Position numbers and translations under genes: made by a program. The notes under the pieces are model-generated. The model ran no database searches. It saw only the letters and a list, made by a program, of their open reading frames with translations, and was not told the origin of the DNA. 64,000 nt of DNA from Paenibacillus sp. UNC451MF. Lineage in GTDB: Bacteria; Bacillota; Bacilli; Paenibacillales; NBRC-103111. Location: assembly GCF_000686845.1 (NCBI RefSeq), contig NZ_JMLS01000001.1:496001-560000 (forward strand), written 5' to 3'. The number at the start of each line of letters is the position of its first letter. Within the stretch, counting starts at the first letter, position 1. Below are positions 8,834 to 18,250 of the stretch, one piece after another.

Positions 8834-9883
8834 ATGAAACAGTACAAATGGACACAGTGGGCGGCAGTAGGAAGCATTGTAGTGCTGCTCACCTCGGGCT
8901 GCTCGGTTTTGGGAACGAAGGAACATTCACAGTCGATCGATCCTCCGCCTACCGGAGCCGATGCCAGCGCTACGACGGCCAAGCCAGTTACAGCGCCGGT
9001 CATTCAAAACCCTATGCCTGTAACCGTATATGCTAAGGACGGGAACGGACTGGTAGCGCCTGTTTCTCTGAACGTGGAGAAGTCGGTAGAAGTAGCCAAG
9101 AAGGCGTTGGAGGCTATGGTGGATGGCGGACGCTCCGCAACCCAGCTGCCTGCCGGATTTACCCCGCTTATTTCGAAAGGAACACAGGTTAAAGGCATCG
9201 ATATTGTTAAAGATCAGAAGCTCGCTATCGTCGATTTTTCCAATGCATTTACGAATTACAATGTACAAGACGAGCGTAAAATATTAGAAGCTATCACCTG
9301 GACTTTAACGGGCTTCCCATCCGTTGAAAAGGTACAGATTCGCGTAGAAGGGAAAGAACTGAAGGAAATGCCCGAAGGCGGAACGCCGATGGATGAGCCG
9401 TTAACTAGGTCAATGGGGATTAACCTTGAAAAACCGGAGGATGTGGAATATGGTCAGTCCACTCCGGTAACGCTCTATTTCCTTGGTCAGAACCAAGACA
9501 ACTATAAGTATTATGTCCCGGTAACCCGTCTTGTCAAACGAACGGATAATATCGCACAAGCCGTGGTTGAGCAGCTGATAGCAGGACCGGACAGTAAAAA
9601 AGGTCTTGCAGGTGTTATGACGCCAGGCGCTGAGCTCAAGCAGGTAAAAAAGGCTGACGATGTAATTACCGTTGATTTTTCCGACAAAGTATTGGGACCT
9701 GATAAAAAAGCTCCAGCTGAGGCGCTGAAATCGGTCGTATTATCCTTAACCGAGAATACTGGCTTAGCAACAAAGGTTCAAATCACCGTTAATGGAGACA
9801 GCAAGATTAGCACTACCGACAATAATCAAAGCTACAGTAAACCGGTACTTCGTCCATCGACAGTCAATCCGCAAAAAATGTAG
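8834..9883 (+). CDS. gerM: Spore lipoprotein with two GerMN domains (GerM)
   Basis: This 349-residue lipoprotein has lipobox LTSGC (Cys23), a low-complexity linker, and two copies of the GerMN domain (about residues 60-185 and 205-320), each ending in a VDFS-type strand (AIVDFSNAF, ITVDFSDKV). GerM of B. subtilis acts in the engulfed sporangium, in the channel region between mother cell and forespore, and is needed for normal sporulation and germination. The order gerM-rph-rdgB is also that of B. subtilis, which supports orthology. ATG 8834 is placed by AAGGAGGAATCATCC. A terminator follows directly. Confidence 0.9.
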   Translation: MKQYKWTQWAAVGSIVVLLTSGCSVLGTKEHSQSIDPPPTGADASATTAKPVTAPVIQNPMPVTVYAKDGNGLVAPVSLNVEKSVEVAKKALEAMVDGGRSATQLPAGFTPLISKGTQVKGIDIVKDQKLAIVDFSNAFTNYNVQDERKILEAITWTLTGFPSVEKVQIRVEGKELKEMPEGGTPMDEPLTRSMGINLEKPEDVEYGQSTPVTLYFLGQNQDNYKYYVPVTRLVKRTDNIAQAVVEQLIAGPDSKKGLAGVMTPGAELKQVKKADDVITVDFSDKVLGPDKKAPAEALKSVVLSLTENTGLATKVQITVNGDSKISTTDNNQSYSKPVLRPSTVNPQKM

Positions 9884-9887
9884 CAAT

Positions 9888-9922
9888 CAAAGAAGGGGGC
9901 TCGATAGCCCTCTTCTTTTGCA
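9888..9922 (+). terminator. Rho-independent terminator after gerM
   Basis: Stem AAAGAAGGGGGCT / AGCCCTCTTCTTT with a CGAT loop, followed by a short T-rich run. It lies just past the gerM stop codon. Confidence 0.8.
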
Positions 9923-9949
9923 CATACTTGAGGTAAATGAGGGTTGTCA

Positions 9950-9979
9950 TTGGAACTCAATGAGCCACTCTGGTACAAT
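9950..9979 (+). promoter_or_regulatory. Candidate sigma-A promoter of rph-rdgB
   Basis: TTGGAA at 9950-9955 and TACAAT at 9974-9979 are 18 bp apart, and the -10 is preceded by TGG (extended -10). It lies after the gerM terminator and about 125 bp upstream of rph. Confidence 0.5.
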
Positions 9980-10105
9980 GGTGGATGTCAGAAATCCCGG
10001 AAGCTAAGAATGTGCCGGATAAACGGTATCGAATCGGATATTTCGGGCAGATTCGCATTACTTTTAGGGGAATTGCAAATAGCATGAAGGAGGCAGTATA
10101 TCTGT

Positions 10106-10870
10106 ATGAGAAGCGACGGGAGACAAACGAACCAAACACGTCCTGTTACCATTACAACCCATTATAATAAACATGCCGAAGGCTCGGTGTTGATTGAGGT
10201 CGGTGACACAAAAGTCATTTGTACGGCAACCGTCGAAGAGAGAGTGCCGCCTTTTATGAAAGGTCAAGGTAAGGGCTGGGTAACTGCGGAATATTCCATG
10301 CTGCCCCGCGCGACACAAGTGCGCAATCAGAGAGAAGCTGCCAAAGGTAAACTCGGTGGAAGAACGATGGAGATACAACGTTTGATCGGTCGAGCTCTTC
10401 GTTCCGTAGTGAACCTGGAAGCATTGGGCGAAAGATCGATTACGCTGGATTGCGACGTTATTCAAGCCGATGGCGGAACACGTACAACGTCCATCACCGG
10501 ATCTTTCATTGCTATGGCTTTTGCCATTGATAAAATTGCAAGAGAGAAGCATTTGCAGAAATATCCGATTAACGATTTCCTTGGCTCTGTCAGCGTAGGG
10601 GTTGTTAACGGCCAACCGTGCCTCGATTTGAATTATGAGGAAGACTCCAAAGCCAAAGTGGACATGAATGTTGTTATGACGGGTCTAGGCAAGTTCGTTG
10701 AGGTTCAAGGAACGGGAGAAGAAGCTCCGTTCACTCGCCAAGAGCTGGATGAGCTCCTTGCACTGGCTGAAGGCGGAATCCAATCCATGATACAGGAGCA
10801 AACTGTGGCACTCGGTCCGGAAATATCCGAAAGGATAAGGAGAGCGGCACATGCAGAATCTCGGGTCTGA
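10106..10870 (+). CDS. rph: Ribonuclease PH
   Basis: The 254-residue enzyme is a phosphorolytic 3'-5' exoribonuclease that trims the 3' end of tRNA precursors. It opens with the family-typical MRSDGR, and contains [14 protein letters not shown], the [14 protein letters not shown] core and the [13 protein letters not shown] phosphate-site stretch. Length is normal for the family. AAGGAGG (10087-10093) lies 12 bases before the ATG, longer than usual, but no better in-frame start exists. The last 20 bp overlap rdgB, so translation is probably coupled. Confidence 0.96.
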   Translation: MRSDGRQTNQTRPVTITTHYNKHAEGSVLIEVGDTKVICTATVEERVPPFMKGQGKGWVTAEYSMLPRATQVRNQREAAKGKLGGRTMEIQRLIGRALRSVVNLEALGERSITLDCDVIQADGGTRTTSITGSFIAMAFAIDKIAREKHLQKYPINDFLGSVSVGVVNGQPCLDLNYEEDSKAKVDMNVVMTGLGKFVEVQGTGEEAPFTRQELDELLALAEGGIQSMIQEQTVALGPEISERIRRAAHAESRV

Positions 10871-11474
10871 GATCGTTGTCGCCACCCGCAATGCCGGTAA
10901 GGTTAAGGAATTTGAACCGCTATTCCGGCAAAAAGGCATTGCAGTAAAAAGCTTGCTGGACTACGAGGATATTCCTGATATTGTGGAGGATGGAGATACT
11001 TTCGCTGCAAATGCATTAATAAAGGCACGTGCAGTCGCTTTACAATTAGGAGTTCCAGCAATTGCGGACGATTCAGGCTTGTGCGTCGACCGGTTGAACG
11101 GCGAGCCCGGCGTTTATTCAGCCCGCTATGCGGGTGAACCGGCGAACGACGAAGCTAACAACCGTAAGCTGCTTGAGGAGCTATCCAAGCTGCCTGCTCA
11201 TGAAAGTCAGTCCGATACGCTGAGCCCAGCTCGTTTCGTATCGGCTATTTGCTTCGTTGATGCCGAAGGACGGATTATCAGCGAAATTGAAGGGTATTGC
11301 GAGGGGGAGATCCTATCAGCTCCGCGAGGCGATCATGGATTCGGATATGATCCGCTATTTTACATACCGGCAATGAATAAATCGATGGCTGAGCTTTCCT
11401 TGCGGCAAAAAAATGAAATCAGTCATCGCGGCAAAGCAATACAAGCATTATGGGATGATCTGGATAAAGGGTAG
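10851..11474 (+). CDS. rdgB: XTP/dITP pyrophosphatase (RdgB/HAM1 family)
   Basis: A 207-residue nucleotide-pool sanitising enzyme that hydrolyses non-canonical dITP/XTP to the monophosphate. Visible features are the N-terminal [13 protein letters not shown] phosphate loop, the ADDSGLCVD acidic motif, GVYSARYAG, and the C-terminal [10 protein letters not shown] and SHRGKA motifs, all conserved in the family. The equivalent B. subtilis gene downstream of rph is ysnA. It overlaps rph by 20 bp. Confidence 0.96.
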   Translation: MQNLGSEIVVATRNAGKVKEFEPLFRQKGIAVKSLLDYEDIPDIVEDGDTFAANALIKARAVALQLGVPAIADDSGLCVDRLNGEPGVYSARYAGEPANDEANNRKLLEELSKLPAHESQSDTLSPARFVSAICFVDAEGRIISEIEGYCEGEILSAPRGDHGFGYDPLFYIPAMNKSMAELSLRQKNEISHRGKAIQALWDDLDKG

Positions 11475-11482
11475 CAGAAAAA

Positions 11483-11537
11483 AAGCGGGTACCGTTCCTG
11501 CATCAGATGCAAGAACGAGAACCGCTCCTTTTTGTCA
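11483..11537 (+). terminator. Terminator after rdgB
   Basis: An interrupted stem (AGCGGGTACCGTTC against GAACGAGAACCGCT), with an inner TGCATCAGATGCA hairpin, is followed by CCTTTTTG. It lies between rdgB and the convergent asparagine synthetase. Confidence 0.65.
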
Positions 11538-11579
11538 TTCTTTTCACCCAATAGGGTGTATGAAAGGATCTATATTACT

Positions 11580-13424
11580 TTATCGAACGGATACTTTATA
11601 ATGGCGAAGCCATGTGTCTACTTGCGCTAAATAAGCAAACAATTGGGGACCGGTCATCAGTTGGCCGAACCAAGGGAGATTAAATTGGCTAGCGTCACCT
11701 TCAGCCAAAGCACGAATTTTGGGAGCGTCAATGAATTGAAGGAGCGGTGAGCTGGAATCGTCCAATATGTCCAATACCCACTTTTGCACAGCGGCTAAAT
11801 AGCTAGGATTGTGGGTTTTGGGGTAAGGGCTCTTTTTGCGGGTCAACACATCCTCAGGCAGGACGCCGCGCAGCGCTCTGCGCAGTATTCCTTTTTCGCG
11901 ATCCCCGGATGTTTTGATTTCCCATGGGACATTCCAGACGTACTCTACCAATCGATGATCGCAGAACGGAACACGGACTTCAAGTCCAACCGCCATGCTC
12001 ATTCGGTCTTTACGGTCGAGCAAGGTCGGCATAAAGCGGGTAATATTAAGATAAGACATTTCCCGCATCCGGTTTTGCTGTTGGTCTTCGCCTGCGAGCC
12101 GCGGCACCTCTGAGAGTGCTTGACGATACCTTTCCTGTACATATTGCTCGGGCTTCACCCAGTTGACCAAGTCAGGTGATAGCAGATTCACACGATCCTT
12201 AGTGGCAAGTGACCATGGAAATGTGTTGGCATTAAGTGCTTCCGAACGGTGAAACCAAGGATAACCGCCAAAAATTTCGTCAGCTGCTTCACCAGAAATA
12301 GCGACCGTGGCGTCTTTCTTGATTTCGCGGCAAAACAAGTACAAGGAGCCGTCGACATCAGCCATGCCTGGCAGGTCGCGTGCATAGACGACCGTCTTCA
12401 AAGCTTCTACTAGCTCCGGTGTATCGAATTCGATAAAATGGTGCTCGCTGCCAAGAAATTCGGTCATCCGCTGAATCCAGGGGGCATCGGAGTTTGGTTG
12501 AAAGACATTGGCCTTGAAATGCTTGTCGTTATCTACATAATCGATGGAATAAGTATGAATTATACCTAGATTATGCTCACGGTAATGGTTGGCCGCGAAG
12601 GTTGTCAAAGCGCTCGAGTCGAGACCTCCCGAAAGCAGTGTGCATATGGGAACGTCAGAGGCAAGCTGCCGCTCTACGGTATCCTTGAGTAATTCATGTA
12701 TCCGTTCTGCCGTAGTATCAACATCGTCTTCATGAGGCTTGCTTTCAAGCTTCCAATAGGTACGGATCTGCATTCCGCTGCGGTCTACGGTCATGCAATG
12801 TCCAGGCTTCAATTCAAACATGTTGCAGTAGACCCCGTGTCCGGGAGTACGCGCCGGGCCGACAGCGAAAATTTCGGCGAGTCCTTCGCCGCTGATTTGA
12901 GCGGGAAAGTCCGGATGTGATAAAATCGCTTTAGGTTCGGACCCAAACAGCAGGCGTCCGTTCGAATAAGAATAGAAAAGAGGCTTCACGCCAAGTCTAT
13001 CCCGTACTAGATATAACGATTGTTCGAGCGAATTCCATACGCCAAAGGCAAATATGCCGTTCAATCGATCAACGCATGCGCGTCCCCACTCGATGTAGGA
13101 GACGAGAAGCACTTCTGTATCGCAAGTAGTGTAGAACGTATGACCTCGTTGCTCCAGCTCCTTTTTGAGCTCAGGGGCGTTGTACAGCTCGCCATTATAT
13201 ACGATGGAATACGTATTTTCACCGTATTTACGGACCATGGGCTGAGCACCGTTAGCCGGGTCCATGACGCTCAGGCGTCGATGTCCGAGTGCGCAGTGCT
13301 GCGTGATCCAAGTACCGGAGGCGTCAGGACCTCTATTCGTCATTGTATCCGTCAACTGTTCCAGAATAGACGGATACTGAGTCAAGTCTTTTTGCCAATC
13401 AATCCATCCCGTTATTCCGCACAT
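11580..13424 (-). CDS. Glutamine-hydrolysing asparagine synthetase (AsnO-like)
   Basis: This 614-residue enzyme makes asparagine from aspartate, ATP and glutamine. The N-terminal glutaminase domain starts MCGITGW with the nucleophile Cys at position 2 after Met removal, followed by RGPDASG and the YNGEIYN-like YNGELYN. The synthetase domain has the ATP-pyrophosphatase loop SGGLDSS, and later AISGEAADEIFGGYPW and RKDRMSM-type motifs. The length equals that of B. subtilis AsnO, the sporulation-linked paralogue, and it lies among spore genes, but orthology to AsnO rather than AsnB cannot be proved by eye. It is convergent with rdgB. Confidence 0.94.
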   Translation of the reverse strand: MCGITGWIDWQKDLTQYPSILEQLTDTMTNRGPDASGTWITQHCALGHRRLSVMDPANGAQPMVRKYGENTYSIVYNGELYNAPELKKELEQRGHTFYTTCDTEVLLVSYIEWGRACVDRLNGIFAFGVWNSLEQSLYLVRDRLGVKPLFYSYSNGRLLFGSEPKAILSHPDFPAQISGEGLAEIFAVGPARTPGHGVYCNMFELKPGHCMTVDRSGMQIRTYWKLESKPHEDDVDTTAERIHELLKDTVERQLASDVPICTLLSGGLDSSALTTFAANHYREHNLGIIHTYSIDYVDNDKHFKANVFQPNSDAPWIQRMTEFLGSEHHFIEFDTPELVEALKTVVYARDLPGMADVDGSLYLFCREIKKDATVAISGEAADEIFGGYPWFHRSEALNANTFPWSLATKDRVNLLSPDLVNWVKPEQYVQERYRQALSEVPRLAGEDQQQNRMREMSYLNITRFMPTLLDRKDRMSMAVGLEVRVPFCDHRLVEYVWNVPWEIKTSGDREKGILRRALRGVLPEDVLTRKKSPYPKTHNPSYLAAVQKWVLDILDDSSSPLLQFIDAPKIRALAEGDASQFNLPWFGQLMTGPQLFAYLAQVDTWLRHYKVSVR

Positions 13425-13672
13425 GGCCTTTCATCCTCTCCTGTTGTTTCTGTTCTACAAAATGACAAGCATTTCGACAGCGACAGTATGATGCTAAAGG
13501 TTATGCTAGGCAGGAGCATAAAATGTCTGTCCTCCATAGAGGAAAAGATAGACAAAAATGAAAATACCGTTTACACTATGCGTTAGCGGTCCAATACAAG
13601 AGTCGATGCAAGATGAATAGAACAAGAGCGATTATCCCACTCTAACCATAAGGCGGTTGGGAAGGGAAGAAG

Positions 13673-13825
13673 ATGTATCAAGCGACGCTTCTGTTTATCT
13701 TCTTGGCCAAAATGGCCTTTTGCGGTGCTGACGGATATCGGGCTAAGGATGATTTAACTCAAAGTTGCCGGAAAGCTGTAAAGCCTACCGAACCGATCAA
13801 GAAGAAGAGGTGGTCTACGTTATGA
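13673..13825 (+). CDS. Small ORF, 50 residues, overlapping the next gene start
   Basis: ATG 13673 follows GAAGGGAAGAAG and opens a 50-codon frame with a hydrophobic N-terminal half (ATLLFIFLAKMAFCG) and a basic C-terminus (IKKKRWSTL). Its TGA stop overlaps the ATG of the following 114-residue gene as ATGA, a classic coupling arrangement. A GGCC-AAAAT-GGCC hairpin lies within it. The hydrophobic part could be a signal or membrane segment. It may be a real small membrane protein, a leader peptide controlling the next gene, or chance. I do not recognise it. Confidence 0.45.
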   Translation: MYQATLLFIFLAKMAFCGADGYRAKDDLTQSCRKAVKPTEPIKKKRWSTL

Positions 13826-14166
13826 AGAAGACGAAGTTATCCAAAGAACAAACCCAATACAAAGAGGCCAAAGAGCACTTTGAGAGAGTGAACGAGGCAT
13901 TTCAAAATAAGCTGGCTACCGTTCAACTGCTTAGCGTCGTTAACCAGGAGAAGGTAGAGGAACTGATCGAGCAGACAGGTCTACATACAGCACTGAACCA
14001 ATTGGGCGCTGCAGAGAAGGCGTTGCTTGAATGGTCCCACGAAGCAATCCAAAGTGAAAAAGACTATCTGCAAAACAAGGATGCGGTGGACAAGATGTAC
14101 GCGTTCATCGATCAGGATCCAAATATCAAAGCTAAACTAATTCAAGCGGCAATGAAAATTTATTAA
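13822..14166 (+). CDS. Small helical hypothetical protein
   Basis: A 114-residue, charged, strongly helical protein with no cysteine, signal or membrane segment. The pattern of Glu, Lys, Gln and Leu (for example EQTQYKEAKEHFERVNEAF) suggests two or three long helices or a short coiled coil, somewhat like the YlbF/YmcA class of small helical proteins, though I see no diagnostic match. ATG 13822 is placed by AGAGGTGG eight bases before it and overlaps the stop of the small upstream frame. It is followed by a strong terminator, so it is the last gene of a short transcript. Function unknown. Confidence 0.72.
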   Translation: MKKTKLSKEQTQYKEAKEHFERVNEAFQNKLATVQLLSVVNQEKVEELIEQTGLHTALNQLGAAEKALLEWSHEAIQSEKDYLQNKDAVDKMYAFIDQDPNIKAKLIQAAMKIY

Positions 14167-14185
14167 TACATCGTCAGCGCCATAG

Positions 14186-14224
14186 CAGCGGAAGGGGATT
14201 TTCCCTTTCGCTGTTTTTTTATTT
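14186..14224 (+). terminator. Rho-independent terminator after the 114-residue gene
   Basis: An 11-bp stem CAGCGGAAGGG / CCCTTTCGCTG with a six-base loop is followed by seven T residues. Confidence 0.92.
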
Positions 14225-14359
14225 GCAAGAAAGGGGACCGGATCTAATAAAGGGAGGATTCAGTTACTATATCAAGCTATGGATGGATTATGAAAAAGTA
14301 TTCAGGGCATGCTACATGGCAGACATCCTAGTCACCATTTTGAGGTTGAGGTGAGAAGC

Positions 14360-15442
14360 TTGACCAAGTCCATCAATATTATACAAATCATTATGATCAT
14401 TATGGCATCGGTAGGACTTTTTGATCATGTCATTCTCATTCCGGTTATTTTGGATATTGCGGGCAGGGATGCATGGATATCTACTGTCTTTACAGCTTTG
14501 CCATTCATGGTATGGATCTTGATTATTTACTGGATTATGAAGCGCAGTGGTCAACAGCCTCTGCTTGAATGGGTTCAGGAGACAGCAGGCCGTTCAGTAT
14601 CGCTTATTCTAAGGATTAGTTTCATTATTTGCTACATGTTTGTTGTATTGATTACTGTGAAAGATACCGTAACATGGGCAGCATCCTCCTATTTGCCGGA
14701 AACGCCGATGATCCTTTTATCCTTACTGCTGGTATGTCTTTGCTATTTCTCCGCACGTTCCGGAATCAATTCTATTGCAATCACGGCAGGAATTTTACTG
14801 CCCTTCATCGTCATACTGGGCTTTTTCGTGATGAGCGCCAATATCCCGAACAAAGATTATTCCAGGCTGCTGCCAGTCATGGAATACGGGGTGGAGCCTC
14901 TCTTGCGAGGGATGATTTACGCTGGCTCCGGCTTCTCGGAATTGTTCGTCATTCTGATGTTTCAACACCATATTTCGCACAAAATGAGATGGTGGCAGTT
15001 GGTCCTATTGGGCTTCATTATTACCATATTAACCTTGGGTCCGATAACGGGCTCTATCGCTGAGTTCGGTCCTGTTGAATCGGCCAAGCACCGATATCCG
15101 GCATTTGAGCAGTGGAGGTTGGTCGTTATTCATCAATATATCGAAAGGGTCGATTTTTTTTCTATTTACCAATGGTTTGCCGGAGCTTTTGTCCGAGTAT
15201 CGCTGTCCATGTACATATTGGGAGAGCTTAGTCCGTTTAAGGGAAAGACGAACAAATCCATCTTTCTTATGCTGCTATCCGTTGTAATCCTATTTATCAC
15301 GAATCTTCCCATCGGAGACATTGTCTTTTATGACTGGTTGAAATATATTTACCTGCCGTATTCCTTGGTTGCCTATCTACTGTTGACTTGCATATTGTGC
15401 GTCGTTGCTTTCATGACGAAGAAGAGGAGGTTATCCGCCTAA
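14360..15442 (+). CDS. Spore germination permease, B subunit (GerB family), cluster 2
   Basis: A 360-residue polytopic membrane protein with about ten transmembrane segments, of the GerAB/APC family. It is first in its cluster, unlike cluster 1 where A comes first. TTG 14360 is preferred over the upstream ATG 14309 because TGAGGTGAG stands just before it, and the 17 extra residues (HGRHPSHHFEVE...) are hydrophilic and unlike the family. Its stop overlaps the start of the A-subunit gene (TAATG). It is clearly diverged from the cluster 1 permease, implying a different ligand or accessory role. Confidence 0.92.
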   Translation: MTKSINIIQIIMIIMASVGLFDHVILIPVILDIAGRDAWISTVFTALPFMVWILIIYWIMKRSGQQPLLEWVQETAGRSVSLILRISFIICYMFVVLITVKDTVTWAASSYLPETPMILLSLLLVCLCYFSARSGINSIAITAGILLPFIVILGFFVMSANIPNKDYSRLLPVMEYGVEPLLRGMIYAGSGFSELFVILMFQHHISHKMRWWQLVLLGFIITILTLGPITGSIAEFGPVESAKHRYPAFEQWRLVVIHQYIERVDFFSIYQWFAGAFVRVSLSMYILGELSPFKGKTNKSIFLMLLSVVILFITNLPIGDIVFYDWLKYIYLPYSLVAYLLLTCILCVVAFMTKKRRLSA

Positions 15443-16878
15443 TGGATTGGAGCGAGGAGAAGCTTCGCGAGCTATTTTTTCGTTGCGATGATGTGAACAT
15501 TCTTTTGTCGAAAGAACAAAACATTCTGCGTGTATTTTGTGAAGGCTTATGCAGCAACGTTATGCTGAAAGAGCTTGTAATGCATGGAGAAGAAGGCGGA
15601 AAGCATAAAACAGAGCACAAGCAGAGCAAGGAGCAGCTGGGAGATGGACTGTTGCTTCAGCGGTTTGCCGATAATCCAACAGAGCAAGATATCATGGATC
15701 AGGTGTTTAGGGGGAATCTTGTCGTATTTGAGCTTGACAAGGGTGATCTGTATCATGTAGAAACCTCCAACCGCCCTGAACGCAGTCCTGAAGAATCAAG
15801 CACGGAGCTTACGGTATACGGACCCAGAGATAGCTTCGTAGAGCAGGTAACGACCAACGTAGCTTTAATACGCAAACGAATTCGATCCAACACGCTGAGC
15901 TGTGAGAACTTTACGATAGGTTCTCGGAGCAGGACAGAGGTATCCCTCTTGTATTTAAACGATGTTCTCAATGAATCCATTGCCGAGGATATCCGCAGCA
16001 AGCTGAAGGGTTTGAATGTAGATGCGGTTTTTAATATGGAAGAGCTGAAGAACCTGCTGATTAAGCCTGGGCTCGGTTTCTTTCCTCTCGTAAATATTAC
16101 GACTAGGACGGACATGGTTGTCAACAGTCTCATGAGGGGGCGCTTCGTCATCCTTATGGATGGGAATCCGACGGCAATGGTAGCTCCGGTGAATATCTCC
16201 TACATGATGGCAGTTGCCGAAGATGCGCACACTCCGATACTTCTGGTATATATCGAAAGAATGATGCGAAGGATGGGGCTAGTTATGACTGTCTTGCTCC
16301 CCGGGTTTTGGGTAGCATTGACGGCCTATCATCAGGACCAAATTCCATTTCCTTTGCTTGCCACGGTAGCGATCTCCACAGCAGGAACACCACTTTCAGG
16401 CCCAATGGAAATTTTGCTTATGCTGCTTCTGTTCCAATTTTTTTTGGAGGCGGGAAGTCGTCTTCCCTCCGCATTGGGGCCTTCCGTATCCGTAGTTGGC
16501 GGCTTGATCATCGGGGACGCTATTATTAAAGCGGGCTTGACTTCACCGGCTACGCTTGTGGTAGCTGCCGTCTCGGCTACGGCTCAATTCACCATAGTCA
16601 ATGGCCTTTTCGGTCTTTCCGTCGGGGTCATTCGACTCTATATTTTTTTTCTCTCTTCGTTTTTCGGGTTGTTCGGATTTTTTACTGCCGCCTTTTCCGT
16701 CTTAATATATTTGTCGAACCTGAAGTCGTTTGGCGTTCCTTATCTGGCCCCCTATGCACCGTTTAACTGGAAGGACCTGCGCTATGTCCTGTTTCACTTT
16801 CCGCGGGGCAAGCGGCAGAAACCGCCACGTCTGCTGCATACTCAAGGTAATCCGCCCAAACGTTCCGGAGGAGAGTAA
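15442..16878 (+). CDS. Spore germination receptor A subunit (GerA family), cluster 2
   Basis: The 478-residue A subunit has a hydrophilic N-terminal domain with YGPRDSFVEQ (the counterpart of RGPREGFIE in cluster 1), then a membrane domain from about residue 275, ending with LKSFGVPYLAPYAPF. ATG 15442 follows GAGGAGG and overlaps the previous stop by one base. It is about 70 residues shorter than the cluster 1 A subunit, mainly at the N and C termini. It lies 2 bp before the C-subunit gene. Confidence 0.94.
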   Translation: MDWSEEKLRELFFRCDDVNILLSKEQNILRVFCEGLCSNVMLKELVMHGEEGGKHKTEHKQSKEQLGDGLLLQRFADNPTEQDIMDQVFRGNLVVFELDKGDLYHVETSNRPERSPEESSTELTVYGPRDSFVEQVTTNVALIRKRIRSNTLSCENFTIGSRSRTEVSLLYLNDVLNESIAEDIRSKLKGLNVDAVFNMEELKNLLIKPGLGFFPLVNITTRTDMVVNSLMRGRFVILMDGNPTAMVAPVNISYMMAVAEDAHTPILLVYIERMMRRMGLVMTVLLPGFWVALTAYHQDQIPFPLLATVAISTAGTPLSGPMEILLMLLLFQFFLEAGSRLPSALGPSVSVVGGLIIGDAIIKAGLTSPATLVVAAVSATAQFTIVNGLFGLSVGVIRLYIFFLSSFFGLFGFFTAAFSVLIYLSNLKSFGVPYLAPYAPFNWKDLRYVLFHFPRGKRQKPPRLLHTQGNPPKRSGGE

Positions 16879-16880
16879 TC

Positions 16881-18056
16881 ATGAGAGTCTCCCGGGTACG
16901 TGTCGTTTTTCTGTTTTTGACGATGGGTCTTCTGTTGAGCGGCTGCTGGAATTCCACTGATATTGATAATGTGGACTATGTCAATGCTATAGGTATCGAT
17001 TACTCGAATGAGGAAAAGCAGTATCAGGTTTATTTACAGCTGCTAAGTTTCGATAAGGTGGCTAAGTCAGAGCAAGGAATGAACATGAGCCCGACTCCAG
17101 TATGGATTGCTGTAGGGAAAGGGAAGAGTTATGCAGAAGCTATTGAGAAAATAACGGTAGAGTCACAAAGAAGGCTGTTCTGGGGACACGTTACTTCGCT
17201 GATTATTGGAGAATCTTTACTGGAAAAGGGGGAGATCACCACTACGCTGCAATCGTTGTTTCGGTTCTATGAACTGAGATATACCATGTGGGTTTTCGGC
17301 ACCAGTGACCCTATCACGGAAATTTTCCAAGCCACACCTAATTTTGAGCGGTCCCGACTACGACTTATGATGCACACTCCAAAAGATAACTACAAGCAGC
17401 GGTCCTACATAGCGCCAATAAGACTTAATGATTTCTTAGCCAGTTACTACGAACCTGTACAATCTTTGCTCTTGCCTTCAATTACCGTCGGCAAAGAAGT
17501 ATGGCGAAAAAACAATGAACCTGTCGACTCTTTGCGTTATAATGGCGTCTACTCGTTTTGGCAGCAAAAGAAGACAGGTTTTTTCCCTGTTGAAAAGGTA
17601 AAAGGCCTCCGTTGGATGGATCGTAAAACCAATCGTGCACCTGTAACGATCAAGGAAGGCGGCAAAAATGTTGCAGGAGCCCGACTTAGAAAGCCAAGAT
17701 TCGCCGTTAAAATTAATGAGGAAGGAGGAAAACCGTCTTTTGATATCCATGTCATAGTGAAAGGTGCCATATCAGAGCTGAGCGAGCAGGTTCCAGAATC
17801 CGTATTAATCCGGCAGCTGCAATCGATGGTTGAACAGGAAATTCGTGAAACTTACTCTAATGGTGTAAAACAAAAAACGGATTTGCTCGGGCTCGGCAAG
17901 CATTTATATGACAGGAGCACCTCGAAATACAGGATGTATGCGGATAAAGGCGATATGTTCCTGCTCACGCCGGAATCGCTTAGGAACGTTAGAGTGGAGG
18001 TGGAATTGACGTCAGCGGGAAAATATACCTACCGTACGTATAAGGATAACGATTAA
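16881..18056 (+). CDS. Spore germination lipoprotein C subunit (Ger(x)C family), cluster 2
   Basis: A 391-residue lipoprotein with lipobox LLSGC (Cys22), followed by WNSTDIDNVDYVNAIGID, a typical Ger(x)C opening. The RRLFWGHVTSLIIGE segment, a YNGVYSFWQQKKTGFF region, and the C-terminal DLLGLGKHLYDR and VRVEVELTSAG strands complete the family pattern. Its ATG follows CCGGAGGAG. It is the last gene of cluster 2; no small D-type gene or second lipoprotein follows, unlike cluster 1. Confidence 0.94.
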   Translation: MRVSRVRVVFLFLTMGLLLSGCWNSTDIDNVDYVNAIGIDYSNEEKQYQVYLQLLSFDKVAKSEQGMNMSPTPVWIAVGKGKSYAEAIEKITVESQRRLFWGHVTSLIIGESLLEKGEITTTLQSLFRFYELRYTMWVFGTSDPITEIFQATPNFERSRLRLMMHTPKDNYKQRSYIAPIRLNDFLASYYEPVQSLLLPSITVGKEVWRKNNEPVDSLRYNGVYSFWQQKKTGFFPVEKVKGLRWMDRKTNRAPVTIKEGGKNVAGARLRKPRFAVKINEEGGKPSFDIHVIVKGAISELSEQVPESVLIRQLQSMVEQEIRETYSNGVKQKTDLLGLGKHLYDRSTSKYRMYADKGDMFLLTPESLRNVRVEVELTSAGKYTYRTYKDND

Positions 18057-18250
18057 TCATCGTTGCTTTTGCTTTCCGCTTCCGAATCGGGTACACTGAC
18101 CTTCATAAGAAAACCTTTTATAGAGGCTTTTCCAAAAGATGAGCGACTTCAATTTTTGCGTAAGGAAGTCTCCCTTCGTAAGCAGGGTAAGTTTATCGCC
18201 GGCATAAGGCGGTAAAGGTTTGCTTTAGAAGTCAGTTAGGTGGTGTGCTA

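Noticed and set aside
10064-10615. A 183-codon open frame on the minus strand
   Set aside because: Antisense to rph with no ribosome site.
13020-13586. A 188-codon open frame on the plus strand
   Set aside because: Antisense to the asparagine synthetase N-terminal domain and its upstream region; no supporting features.
13425-13672. Possible cyclic di-GMP riboswitch or other structured leader upstream of the small genes
   Set aside because: Isolated stretches resembling riboswitch segments were seen, but the order and conserved cores do not fit any class I know.
14291-14314. A sigma-G-like promoter (TGAAAA ... CATGCTA) before germination cluster 2
   Set aside because: The -10 resembles the consensus, but the spacing is only 11 bp.
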